From assembly GCA_907164885.2 (NCBI GenBank), contig OU015503.1, positions 125,048,556 through 125,112,555 of the forward strand: a stretch of DNA of 64,000 nt, given 5' to 3'. This DNA comes from Dolomedes plantarius. Taxonomy: Eukaryota > Arthropoda > Arachnida > Araneae > Dolomedidae. The notes beneath the pieces were generated by a model. The model did not search any database. It saw nothing but the letters and a program-made list of their open reading frames with translations, and was not told the DNA's origin. Of the stretch, positions 13,792 to 26,549 are shown in pieces; position 1 is the first letter of the stretch, and every line of letters begins with the position of its first letter. A program made the position numbers and the translations under genes.

Positions 13792-14378
13792 CCCTTCAGC
13801 GGGTGCACCCGTGTACAAAGTGCAACATTTTCGTAATTTTGAATGGTTTGTTTTGACATGTAAGGTTTGAATGTTCAATGCAGTTTCTATTTATAGCTAC
13901 ACCCTTTCTTATGCAGGTCTGATTTTCTGACCCTTGTATTCCTTTACATTCATTGGTAGTCGTGATTTAACCATGGTAAACCAGCTATTATACTGGATTA
14001 CAATACGACAAAAGCAGGAGTTGATGTACTCGATCCAATGTGCAGCTATTACACGGTATCCCGCCTATCACGAGGATGGACAATCTCATTGTTTTTTTTA
14101 GGTTTTGGGACATAATAGGAATCCATTTGCAAGTTGTCCTTAGATCCAATAAAACGGACAGTTTTGAAATAAGGCGATTGTATCTGTATTCTTTGGCCTT
14201 TAATTATAAATATATCTCAATATTATTAATGTTTTATATCTTGTCATAAAATGCAGAATTATTATTTTCAATTCAAAAAAAAAAAAAAAAGAGTTTATTA
14301 CAAAAGGAATAATCCAGGTTGAAAGAGACGCCACACACACCTGCTGGTGCTCCAAAAATTGGCGCACCCGCTGAAGGG
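13792..14378 (+). mobile_element. internally deleted piggyBac element
   Basis: 587 bp bounded by TTAA on both sides (13788-13791, 14379-14382). Inverted ends CCCTTCAGCGGGTGCACCCG and CGCACCCGCTGAAGGG. It encodes the C-terminal part of a piggyBac transposase on the plus strand near 13978-14250: KPAIILDYNTTKAGVDVLD, then RGWTISLFF, then after a frame change FWDIIGIHLQVV. The KAGVD Asp corresponds to the third catalytic Asp of the family. The N-terminal two thirds are absent, so it is non-autonomous. Confidence 0.88.
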
Positions 14379-14382
14379 TTAA

Positions 14383-16647
14383 CATATGATATATATATAT
14401 ATATATATATGTACTATAAATTGAAAAGATAATTACAGGGAATATTAAAATAATTTTTGAAATCATTCACATGTCATCAAATGAAAAGTTTTGAAAAGTT
14501 TTCCCATTCTTTAAAAGCTGGAGGGAATACACATTCAAAAAATCCATTCAGATGAATTGATGGTAGAAATTGAATTTTGTCTAAGCTACTACTTTGGAGA
14601 TAGGGTCATGAAGTTTCCCTCTCAATCAAAACAAAACTAATGGATTTGGTTAGACATGGCTATGCAGGTGTAGTCTTTTGAAATTTTCTAGACACATGGT
14701 CAGTTATTTAATAAATTTAAAAAAAAAGAAAAAGAGGATAATGTGATGAATTTAATACTGTCTGAAAATTTCCAAAAAAAAAAAAAAAGAGAAATTTTTG
14801 ACAACTTTATAAATTTTACAGCATTTTTTCTAAAAAAGTAAAATATTATAGTATATAATATACGACTTTATTCAAAGTTCCTTCTTATCCAGTTAACATC
14901 TGAGAAGATAACCTGTTATATTATGTGAGTCATCTGTGATTCATAAAAATTAAGTAAATATATAAAATTGGGGAAAATGAGAATTTTTTAGAAATGCCCT
15001 GTGAACCACACAATGTTAACACATTATAATTTTGTAAGAATATAATTGAAATTTATGCTGCAAACTACACTTTAAAAGAAAAAATATATCGAGGCATAAT
15101 CAATGACAAAATTACCCATAACACCTGTTGCACTTTGTTTGGGGCAAGTATAAAATGAACACAAGTAATACATCTTTGTTTTGATTAAGTAAAAGCTGAA
15201 CACAAGTAACACAACATTTTACATTGCATTTTAAGTAATATGCAACACAATCAAAGGAAATATGTAATTACACATATTCATGAATACTTCATAACTTTAT
15301 GCTATATTCAAAGTGGAATACTGTACACATTCAAGAAATGTGGAATAAAAATACAAACAGTTCAATAATTTTAAAACTCTGAAAATAGTGATTTGGATAT
15401 TGTTAAATACATAAAAGTTAGCTTTTAGGAGTAAAAACTTTAAATACATTTAACAGAGCAGGTGAGATGTATAGGAAAACTAATTTTAGAGAAACATTAT
15501 TAAAACCCCCCTTTGTATTAAAAAAAAGTAGTAATGAGGAAGTACATAATTATTTAGTTGTGATTTTATCTTTATGTAAACCATGTAATTAGTGGTGAGA
15601 ATTAAACTCAATCATAAAAATTCTCTCCACTTGGAACTTCTAAAAATGTGTGTATTAGTAAAATCTAAGATCTTAAATATGAAACTGACACAAAAAAGGA
15701 AAAAGATCTATAGAAATTGAAACAATACCAAAGAGAAGTCATAAAGAGTTTTTTTTTAAATTATTACACATACTTTGTCATATTAAAGAGTAACATATCA
15801 ATTTATTAGATACGAATCTTGTTTACCTGAGCAAGCTCTTCTTACTTAGCAAAAAATCCTTAGTATGTTTACAGTGCAATAATTAAAGTAGCAAGACAGT
15901 TATAAGTTTTATTTTTCATTTTCATTTAAGTTCATAAATGCTTTGTAATGAACAAATTTAACAAAGGCTGCACAATTATGTCTATTAGGACTTTTAAAGT
16001 TCAACATTTACAGTGTATTTTATAAGAAACATGCTGAAAACCAGTTTGAGAATAAACATTTGATCAAGAAATATATATCTTCAGGATGAATAAATACCCT
16101 CAATTGAACTGTCTAGAAAGAAAAAAGCCAGACAATTTTACAGTGCACAATAAAAGAAAAAGATATCCATATATTTTTCCTTCTTAAATTTTAGTCAAAA
16201 GTAGTTACTGAGTACAACGTTACGATTCTTAGATGATTTTTTCTAATTTTTTTAAGGTAAATTTAACAGACATTTTATACTCAACATTGAAAATAAATCT
16301 TGCATTGAATAATTTAAATTTATTATCCCACACAAAGCAAAAACTTTTAAACCTCTCTGAGTTCCCACTATTTGAATTATTAACACAGGTAAAAATGTGA
16401 ATGGTGAATGTAAAACTGATAAAATTAATTCATGTTTATTTCTTACCAACTATACAACAGATAATTAGTTATTTATGAATGATAACATGGTAGGTAAACT
16501 TTTTTTTAAACTCTGTGTCATTAATTGCCCCTTTGCCTTGACAGAATGAATAATCTCTGTAACCACTGATGAACAGGACAATGAGAAAAATAACAAATAA
16601 GAAAGTAGATGCCCTAGCTTATAATTGAGGAGCGAAAGAATAGTAAA
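14383..16647. other. no gene seen
   Basis: A-rich plus strand with short T-runs and an (AT)n tract directly after the piggyBac element (14389-14410). Only chance open frames. Confidence 0.4.
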
Positions 16648-16649
16648 TA

Positions 16650-17213
16650 CAGTCGATTCCGGTTAATCAGACCACATCGGGACGCGATCATTTGGTCCTA
16701 ATAACTGCTGGTCCAATTAAATGAACATGCCTTATGTTACAAGATGGGAATTCGGTCCAATAAACGGCTGGTCCGATTAAACGAACATGCCTTATGTTAC
16801 TAGACGGGATTCGGTCCGAATAAGCAACTGGTTTGATTAAACGAACATGCCTTATGTTACAAGACAGGATTCGGTCCAAATAAGCGGCTGGTCCGATTAA
16901 ACGAACATGGCTTATGTTACTAGACGGGATTCGGTTCAAATAAGCGGCTGGTCCTATTAAACAAACATGCCTTATGTTACTAGACGGGATTCAGTAAGAA
17001 TAAGCAACTGGTTTGATTAAACGAACATGCCTTATGTTACAAGATGGGATTCGGTCCAAATAAGCGACTGGTCCGATTAAACGAACATGGCTTATGTTAC
17101 TAGACGGGATTCGGTCCAAATAAGCGGCTGGTCCGATTAAACAAACATGCCTTATGTTACAAGATGGGATTCGGTCCGAATAAGTGGCTGGTCTGATTAA
17201 CCAGAATCATCTG
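16650..17213. mobile_element. Tigger/pogo-type MITE with internal 60-bp tandem array
   Basis: 564 bp with TA on both sides (16648-16649, 17214-17215). The left end CAGTCGATTCCGGTTAATCA and the right end GGTCTGATTAACCAGAATC match the 186-bp element at 13070. The difference is an internal block of eight 60-bp units. Confidence 0.85.
16708..17187. repeat. 60-bp tandem repeat, 8 units, 180-bp higher order
   Basis: Units begin CTGGTCCGATTAAACGAAC and include CATGCCTTATGTTAC; starts at 16708, 16768, 16828 and every 60 bp to 17128, plus a partial ninth. Diagnostic variants repeat every third unit: GCAACTGGTTTG in the rows starting 16801 and 16981, and CATGGCTTATG in those starting 16861 and 17041. 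The array thus shows a 180-bp higher-order period. Confidence 0.9.
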
Positions 17214-17215
17214 TA

Positions 17216-18330
17216 CTGATTTTGCTTAACTTTAGTGTACAGCAAAGTTAACATTTGAGATGGTGAATAATTAAAGTAGTGAAGATTGCTGTGCAGTCTC
17301 TCTTCTGGCATTAAAATTTTTTCTAGAAGTTTAATAAATTCAAGGGACACTATTAAGTTCTAACTATCCATCTATAGCTTACATGTAAGGAATGAGTTGT
17401 AAGTGAAAACTGAGACATTACAATGATCAGCTTCTAACTTTGAAAAATCAATAATAAATAAGAAAATCATAATAAACATATATGAGAACATTAATGCTTT
17501 TGCAGGTACTTGTTCTTAAAGTTCTGATATAGAAGATGTTAGTTTTCATGATAGTGTGAATAAAAGCTGGCTCTTTGTGTAAGCAGAGCTACAAGTGTGT
17601 ACAGAAAAGAAATCTTTCCGTATAAGCTTCAAAAGGTCTAAAAGTAAATTTTAGGGATTCTTAAATCCCACATCAAGTTAAATTCTACTTCAGAAAAGGC
17701 TGAGTTAATAAAGCTGACTTGACATGTCTGTGTATCATTTTCATATAAATAAAATATATTAATACAAAAGCTTGTGAGCTTGCAGATATAATAATAGTCT
17801 CACTATAGCTCACTCTGATCTTGATTATTTACGCATATAATAATGAAGCTTTCCTTTTGATTATTTCACATCAAAGTGTTAAGAGGCACAAAATTAAATG
17901 CATGTTAGCCAATCATACTAAAATGTTTAAAAGTGCAATAAAAATCAGGATAATATATTCGGTAAAAAATTAAACAGAACTTTTTTTATGACTAGATAAA
18001 CAAGTTTCAACAGATACATATATATATATATACATAAAAACTAATGCCAAATAGAACTTCAATATTTCATAATAAATTTTAAAAAGTGATCAACAGGATT
18101 ACATTTTAAGTAAAAAAGTATTTAAAATGAATGATGTACCTAGCTGACACCCTTTTATCTAGTCTCCCTTTAACTGGTCATATTTTCTACAAAACAAATT
18201 CCCCCCTGAAAAATCTCGTCCGGAGAGTAAAGTTAAGTTTAGTATAAGAGCACTGCTAAACAAAGTTTTGAAAGCTCTCAAGCTACAGCTTAAGTTAGAT
18301 GTTATATGAGTCTTTTGATTAAAAGTCAAA
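17216..18330. other. no gene seen
   Basis: AT-rich, with a short (TA)n tract near 18017-18032. No open frame or repeat structure that I can name. Confidence 0.4.
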
Positions 18331-18624
18331 CCATTATAAAAAAAAACTTCAAGGGACCAAAGTTTTGTTCGTTTTATCCAGTGATTTGCTATATCCGAAC
18401 CGTTAAGAAAAATGCTAGAGTTCACAAAATGTATAACTTATTAGTTGCATTGTGTATTCAATAATGATGTATTTAAAAAATGATAAAATCTATTAAAAAT
18501 GATCCTTAATGAATTAAAGCGACTAAAATCAGTTACATTAAACTGACACAATACTAATTAAATTACGTACAATAGGAAAACGGCGGGACCTAAATTTTTG
18601 TTCGTTATATACAGGGTTTGACTG
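18330..18624. mobile_element. Tigger-type element, right part
   Basis: It ends in ATACAGGGTTTGACTG followed by TA (18625-18626), the complement of a typical CAGTCAAACCCTGTATAT Tigger end. GGGACC with TTTTGTTCGTT occurs twice (near 18354 and 18588). The left end was not found. Confidence 0.5.
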
Positions 18625-19339
18625 TAGCTGCTTTGTGAACACATTTATTAGGTTAATTATTATAGTTATTCTGTTTACATTAATTTGAAATGATAAGCTC
18701 AAATGGGTGAAAATGAACCTGTTGACAATTGAAATGACACTTAAAAGTGTTATAACATACTGATATTGGAGAACCTGCAAATAGAATAAGTAATGAATTC
18801 ATCTTGGAAAAACTACAGTGAATGACTGGCAGAGAAACCAGATATCCCTTCAAGATTTCAATAAGCAATTTAAATCGGGAAAGATGCTTTCCAGCAGTTA
18901 CACTATGAAGAACTATAAGAAGCCATAATGAAGTTATTAATAGCTTATAAATGAAAATTATTGATGATGCATTGTGGGTATAGTTCCAGCAAAAATGACA
19001 AAGAGGAACACCTCCAAGTGAGTCAATTTTCAAGGAAAAGGCTATGCTGGTGCACAAGAAAGTCAACAGCTGAGAAGAAATCTTAGTCAGCAAGGACTAA
19101 CTTGGGAGCCCCAAACTGCCTCTGTCATTGTAGTAAATCAACCTAACCCAGAACCCTTCAAAATGTACATTTCAAAGCTCTACCAGGGGTCAGATAGGAT
19201 GGATTCTTTCTATTTGAAGAATGATTTTCAACGGTGTCGTTTGACATGTTTAAAATTACTGTTTTTGTCCTTTGCATCCCATTGGCCTATCTTCTGATGA
19301 ATTAGTGTTATTCTTTTATTTATCCTACAATTTTGATAT

Positions 19340-20328
19340 AACTATGGATTAAGGTGTGACAGTTAGTTGAAAAGGCATTACAATAGAAAACTTCTTGAGG
19401 AGAACTATTAATGAAGAAACAGAGCTCATTGAAGCCCTGAAGAAAATTAGCAATAAGGATAAGATTTACAAGTTGGCCTGTCAATGTTTGTGAAGTCAAA
19501 GAGAAAGCTATGTATGATGGAGATGGATACCTAACAGACCACTACAACATTGCTCTAGTTAACATTTAAACAATTATCACAGTTAAAATACTTGGAAAAA
19601 AGAAACAACAATCAGTGGCTTATAGGTGATAACATTCTAAAATAAAGTGTTAACAGCATATGAAATCATTGAAGATATTACTTCAGGAAAAATGGTGGAA
19701 GAAGAAGAGAACTCAGAAGCTATAAGCAGAGATGACAATTGCAAAAGTATAAGTCACTTGAAAGGCAAGAAAGCTCTTAAAACTGCAATTATATATCACG
19801 CGGTGAAAGGCAAAGTAGTGCAAGTTAGTAAGTAAGTCAAATGGTGTAAGTCCGAAGCATTTTACTGCAAAAACTATAAAAAATTCCCCTATAAATCGAA
19901 CAAATTATAATTCATAATAATTATTATAATATTGCAAATAATAATTATTTGTAATTCCACTATAAATTGAACATGGAGATTACATTTTTGCCCTCAAATA
20001 AAAAAAAGTTGAAAATGTGACTTACACCACTTTGCCTTTCACAGCCTCATAAATTAAACAGCAAAACAATTCATCTGTCATTCATAATATCTTTATGAAA
20101 AAGTGACATGATTCAGCTTTAATCAAGAACTGGAATTTATAAAAAGTGAAAATTACTTTTTTTTTTCAAACTAAATAAAAAATTATTTCTAAGGAACATA
20201 TATACATACTATTTTTATCTGATTTACAACCTATGAATGCTATTTAGTATCTTATCAGATTAACCAACTACTCATTCATCTGGCCGAAGGTTCGGTTCCA
20301 TAAAGACCAGTTAACAAGGAGTCTACTG
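19340..20328 (+). pseudogene. Tigger/jerky-type transposase relic
   Basis: Plus-strand fragments in broken frames: around 19350-19480 the sequence yields RRTINEETELIEALKKISNK and DKIYKLACQ, a recognisable Tigger/jerky C-terminal segment. Further on, an open frame at 19647-19835 reads AYEIIEDITSGKM and EEEENSEAIS, the acidic tail usual for these proteins. A Tigger-type right end, GTTAACAAGGAGTCTACTG followed by TA (20329-20330), lies at 20310-20328. Stops and frameshifts mean it is dead. A small inverted-repeat element (19803-20042) sits in it. Confidence 0.65.
19803..20042. mobile_element. 240-bp MITE nested in Tigger relic
   Basis: Inverted ends GTGAAAGGCAAAGTAGTGC (19803-19821) and the complement of GTGAAAGGCAAAGTGGTG (20025-20042). 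The interior is very AT-rich. No clear target-site duplication, so the family is open. Confidence 0.6.
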
Positions 20329-20330
20329 TA

Positions 20331-21967
20331 TTTATATTCACCGAAATACAAATTTTGACCGTGTACCAAGTCATTTAAAAGCCCTTGATTCATGGAATAG
20401 TCATCTAAAATTTAATATAAAGCTACAAACACACGCACATAAGATATGACAGCTTTTAATCCTCATGCCCAAAATGAGAATCCATCAAAAAATACAATGT
20501 TCATCTTGGGATCATGTCTGTGAATGACCGTAACTCCTTAATATAAACACTGTATGGCAATGTTTCACTTCAAAACTATTACACATTTCAAAGTGAAACT
20601 GCTTATTATTAAATATAAAATATTATTAAAATAGAATATTATTAAATTAAAACCAATTTGAAAATGAATGACCAACCAATCAATTATACACAAATACTGC
20701 AATCTTTACCCTTTTCCATAGAATTATATCCTTACTTTCCTTTCAATATGAACAAACTGAAACCAAAGTGCAGATCATTGATAATCTGCAATTGCCTAGT
20801 TAACAGAGAAAAGTTCACAATTAATTTTACTGACTCACATTACTGAAATGTGGAGATTCCTAGCACAGAGCTAGCCAAACTGAATTGAAAAGCAATTCTT
20901 AGTTCACCTCGTATTTTTTTTTCCTTTAAAAAATATTACAATTAAGATGGATGGTTAAGAGGATGAACAATTTAAGGGGTTATTATTATTTATATTTTTT
21001 ATTTATTTATTATTATTTTTTTAATTTTATTTTTATTTTTATTTTTTTATTTATTTATTTATTTTTTTTTTGGGGGGGGGGGGGGGAGTCAAAAATTAAG
21101 GACATAAAGGTCCAAAAAAATTATGAGTATTTTTTAAGGTTCTAAGGATCCTTGTTCATATAACATTTATTTTACCCCTCCACTTTTAAGCTGCATATAG
21201 GTTGCAATTATATATATATTTGTATCCTCTTTTATTTACAAACATAGTTACAATTAATGGGTATTCAAATTTACTTATATTACTTTTGCAATATTGTGCC
21301 TCAATACATACTTTTTTCTACTGAACCATAAAAACTAATCTAAATGATTTTACTATTGGACACAGTGATTAACACTTTAAATGAACATGTGTGCTCCCTT
21401 TTTCAACTTTTAGAATACATAAGAAAATAATAATAACTAGTTACAAGAAAAAAATTACCTTTCTTCTTATTGAGGACATACACAGATTACAATTCTAAAA
21501 TGCTTTCTGCAGTGAGTAAAATGAAAATTTGTGTTAGTTAGTAGGATATTTAGAAGGTTCTTAAATTTTGTCCTAGGGTCAATGAAAAGTTCCTGTTAAA
21601 GAAATTATTTGCTGACTCGGATAGAGAACACTGAAATGACTCATCAGATATGCAAAATCAATTGCAGTGAGTATTAAGTAAAAGAAAGCACAACAGCAGA
21701 TAATTAGGCCAAGTGAATAATCTATTATTGAAACATTGAAGTTCTTTCACGTGAACACATATATAAAAACAAAATCAATTTTACAAATTTACAAAAATGC
21801 GCAATATAATTAATTTGTTGCACAATTTAACACAGATATGAATGCTCAACAAATTAATTTTAAACCATATCATCACAGTTGTTAGCACAAATAGATTACA
21901 AGACTTTTCATAAGCAAGTGCTTAGTTCATTGTCTTACTACTATCTTGATTATCACTGATAGTGGCT
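20331..21967. other. no gene seen; possible 3' UTR of CEP97
   Basis: AT-rich, without coding signal. Contains a T-rich low-complexity tract with a G run at 20979-21087. It lies directly downstream of the CEP97 stop and offers several AATAAA signals on the minus strand (for example near 21168), but I cannot choose a polyadenylation site. Confidence 0.35.
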
Positions 21968-22159
21968 TTAGATATATCTTTGCTTCCTCTTGCAGGAGGA
22001 CTGAACTTCTTGAACTTCTTCCACACGGCAATCACTCAAATTTTGAGTAACCTGTTGGTGCTGTGCAACAGAAGAAAGAGTGTGACAGGAAAGGAACATT
22101 GCTAGAAAAGCGAGTCTGGAACAACAGATCATTATTACCATTGTCTGTGCGTTTTAAAA

Positions 22160-22218
22160 TTAATTTTTGGGCATATCTAAGACTAATGCTCCAGATGAAG
22201 GTTCAACACAATGGAGAG
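22160..22218 (-). CDS. CEP97: CEP97 last coding exon (candidate)
   Basis: Acceptor ctttctgttcctag. The split codon from the previous exon gives Ala, then [18 protein letters not shown] and stop TAA at 22160-22162. Open segments in other frames continue below it ([16 protein letters not shown] and later SDCRVEEVQEVQSSCK, ending in TAA at 21968-21970). The true end could therefore lie lower if one or two bases are wrong here. Confidence 0.6.
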
Positions 22219-25200
22219 CTAGGAACAGAAAGGAAGAGAATTAAATAAACACTTCAAATTAAGAGAAAACTTTGTTAGATCTCATTCAAGCAAGCAAATG
22301 ATACACAATACTTTCTATGCTTTTTAACAGTCACAAATTTCAGAATTATTTGTTTAATAATTGTTATGTTTTGAAAGCCACCACAAACCTTCACTGCATC
22401 CCCTATACCAGAGGTAGGGAACGTGCGGCCTACGTGATCTTCTTGTTCGACCTTCATAAAAGCTAGCATTTGTATTAATTAATATTTAATTTTATAAATT
22501 ACAACAATTTTCAAATCAATGGAATTAAATAAAGAACGGCATGAATGTTTGTACGCAGGCTTCGTGTTACGAAGCTTGATCCAAATATTCAATTACTTTC
22601 AAGCAAGAAACAACTGCAAATATTCCACTAGCTTAAATTTTCCATTGGATTTTAAAATTATTTTAGGAATTAATGCTATGTCAGTTATTTATAATTTAAT
22701 ACTATTATGTTTCTATTGCATTTTCTTTATAATGTTAAAATTATTTAAAAATACTTCTACTTTATATTTTTATTTGAAGTGGTATTTAATATGTAGTTTA
22801 TTAAGATTTAAAAAGAATAAATATATATATATATATATATATATTATGGATATATATCTTATATATATATATTATATATATATATGATATATATATATAT
22901 ATAAATCTATATCTATATATGATATCGATATCGCTATGTGTGTGTGTGCTTAACTTAAATAAAATGCCAACAATGACATATAAAAAATTACGTGGTATCT
23001 ATGAATAATAATTTTATAAAAAAAATAATAATTAATGATTTTATGTTACTAACAAGTTTTTACCCTTATGTGAATACAAAAATATTTATAGTGTAACTTT
23101 TTAAGTCAAATATAAAATAAATAAGGACTTAATTTTTTGTTATTTTTCTATAAAATGCACCAATTGTTAAAACTATACCTAACTATAATAATTTCATAAA
23201 AGTCGCATTTATAGGTACATTAACTATGCGCCTCCTTTATACTACCTAATTTACCTAGGCCTCTAATGTAAGCCTCTAATCTAAAGTGGCCTCTAATGGT
23301 AAAAAAGGTTCCCCACCTCTGCCCTATACTTTAACCCCTTAACGATCACATAATTTTCAAGAAAATTATAATAAAAGTGCCTAATTTTTCCGGAGGATTC
23401 CATTTATTTCTTGATGTGCCAAATCCAGTATTTTTTTTTTAAATAATTTTTTTAAAAATCCCCAATTACATTATAACAGTCTGGTGCTGCCATTTAGTAT
23501 GTAAATAATAAATAAAATTTTTTCAGGATAATGCAATGGATTGTTTTAATCTTTTTGGTGCGTTACTTTACAAACTCCAGCCCAGAAATATCACGGGCAT
23601 GAGAAGGCGAATGAGGAAGGCGGAGCATAGACAGGCGAAACCTCACCCCCGAAATTTTGACAAGAGTGAGAAGGAAGGGGATATACAACACAATAAAGAG
23701 TAGAGTTTAGGCTACATACTATTAATATACAATTTGTTTATAACCAGCTTTCTTTTAAGAAAAAATCAACATAACATCAACACTGGTAGTTCCTTTAAGC
23801 TGAATCCCCCCTCACCCACCCATTAACAACACCCATGTGTGTTTCTGTTCTAGCTTCAAAACAGCAAAAATAACAAAACAAAAAAAAAAAAAAAATATTT
23901 AATTCTCAAAGTTATGTGCATATTATTATGCAGATTAGAAATTTTACAATTAAAAGAACAAAAAATATACTACAAATATATATTTTGAACTTTTAAATTA
24001 TATTTTACAGACTAAGCAAATAAACTGAAAATTTTGTTGCATAACTTAAGAGACTTTGTATATAGGTCTGTACCTTGTGGGCACACAAATTTCACTTGTA
24101 CCTGAAATTTTTGTATAATTAAAAATGTCTAGAAGGCAGGTTCTGTACTTTGCCTCTATTTATATTACCATGAAAGAAAGATTCTGAATGGTTAGCAATA
24201 GTTTTTAAAGTTTTTAATAAAAAATCTAACAACAATTTTCCCTTAAACTTTCATCTGGGTTTAAAACTGTTAGTTCCGTCATCTCCTAACAAAGCATGAA
24301 CACATTCTAATTACTAAAAATAATCTAATTTATCGGACTCAAACAAATTGAACAGCATATTGCTATCATTTCAATTAAATCAATCATTGAAACTTTCATG
24401 GATCGATCTTAGTTTCCAAATTATTCAAACAGCATTAAGCTAAAAAAATTTCTATTCAGTCACTGAATTTTCTAACCAAATTCAACATTGCAGTGTAAAT
24501 CTAAAAACTTTAAACACCTCTAAAATTTCGAACTGAATCTTACTTATTGAACGTAACCTAAAGGTTTTTAACTAAGCCTAAAACTTCCATGAAAACCTCA
24601 TTTAATTTCTGATATTCTTAAATTTCTAAATAACGTCTCCCCCCATATATATATATATATATAATAAAAAAAACCTGTCATAATTGCCGATTCCCTTTTT
24701 CAGGATGTGTATGTAACATCCCACCCTCCCCCAATTGTTTACTATCCATTTAACACAAGGCACATCAGTACTTACACTGAAATAAATTAAAAATCAGAAG
24801 AAAGAAAAAAAAATAATCTGAAAACATACCAGGTCTGGATTCTTTTGGATCCTCTTGCAAAATAGCAGGATAAAAAAATTGTCCAAGCTGACCAATTTGT
24901 CCAAAAGTGCCCTCCAGATCACGAATCTATCATTACACATAAACTTTAAAACAACCTTAAAACACTGAATTAACTTAAGTTGCTTTTGAACTTTTAAACA
25001 TTAATTATAATACTTATAAATAATTCTTGGATAACCTAACACAACAAAAATAAAACTTAAATTGTTCAGTACTTGCAGTAGATACAACAGTTCCAAAATA
25101 TATGGAAGACAGTCAAAACAAATAAATATATTTTCAAAAATCCAAGATTATAAAAGATAATATAAACTTAATTTATAATTAAACTTTTAAAAAGATCAAG

Positions 25201-26514
25201 ATAAATTTAGATGTCTCTCATACATAACAGTCAACCACTCTTACATATCTGTACACACATGGACCACAATTGATCTCTAAGTGATGCAACTATTTATGTA
25301 CAAGTAACAATTCAGAAAGCATAAAAATTAGATAAGACATGTAGTTCTCACATATCTTGTTTGACTTAAAAGTTTAACTCATGAAGAGGATTATCTTCAA
25401 AAGTACATCTTGTCTTTCCATATTTATATTTTTTATTAAATTTCTTTGCATGTCTGAAATTCTTTTTATGATTTTTTCCTAATCTAGACATTTTTTTATA
25501 CACAACTTGCATTATCACTACCACTGTACAATGTACACAGTTATATGATAAAATTTAATGTATAATAATATAGTTTTGCTTCATAGCAAATTATATGTGG
25601 TTGTACAGAAGTTTCTGTTTTCTTGTCCAGATTCTCAAGTTCTATAAATGCGAACTAAAGATCTTTAGCTCATAATCATAAAAAAAAAAAAACACTTATA
25701 AAATATTGATACTCTCACCTAAAATGCTTAATGCATATAATCGCTTCATAATGGAAAACTTCTTTCAGTATTGAAACTATTTGTTGACTACTTAAAAAAA
25801 AAAAAGAGGGGGGATACTTTCCTATATATATTTCTTATATATCTTGCATAAAACCAGTACTGAAAAAAAAATTTCCCAAAATGAAAAGACAAAATTCAAA
25901 TATAAATGTAAAAAGGACAAATTAATATATTTATAATTCAGTGGCACTAATCAATTTTTTTATGAATGTCATTAATGAAAAAAAAAAAACCCAACAAAGA
26001 AAAAAAAAAATTTTAATGTACGAATATGTAGATCAGTTCCTAAGCAATTTTTCAGCTTTCTGAAAATGATATAAAAGAATTCAAAAGAGATATTCAACAG
26101 AAAAACTTGGTTGTTTAGGTACAAAGAAAAAGCTAATCAAGAACACTTGATTATAAAAAAATGAAATCCTCAAATGATTTTACTCTAACAAACTGATTGC
26201 TACAAGATATTTTTAACACCTGAAATATTTTGTGTTTTACTAAATATAAGCATGCACGAATATGAAAAATATGCATAGAATTCTAGAATTCTAGTTAAAA
26301 ACTTTACCATACAAGGTTAGAACCTTAGTTAAAATATTAACGTGCATTTGAATAAACTTGAATTTTTCAATCAATTACAGAAAGTTTTCGATAAGATATT
26401 TTACGTAACTGCAAATTTAATCATCATTATTTAAATTTTTGCTTAGCAATTAATTGCTGTCAGTTCCTTGTGCTAATTTTTTGTTTTGCTAATAATGCAC
26501 CTATAATAACAAAT

Positions 26515-26549
<35 letters not shown>

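Noticed and set aside
16688..16939. Minus-strand frame with a repeated peptide (NIRHVRLIGPA-like units)
   Set aside because: It is a by-product of the 60-bp tandem repeat, whose length is a multiple of three; it lacks any gene context.
16708..17187. CRISPR-like array
   Set aside because: Units are contiguous without unique spacers, in eukaryotic DNA, inside a MITE.
18680..19093. 137-codon minus-strand open frame
   Set aside because: No recognisable motif, adjoins the Tigger region on the other strand, and no splice partners; likely chance.
22519..22887. 122-codon frame in the hAT element
   Set aside because: Hydrophobic, ends in an (AT)n tract, and has no hAT transposase or BED-finger motif.
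23330..23350. piggyBac-like left end (TTAACCCCTTAACGATC)
   Set aside because: No partner end or transposase found downstream.
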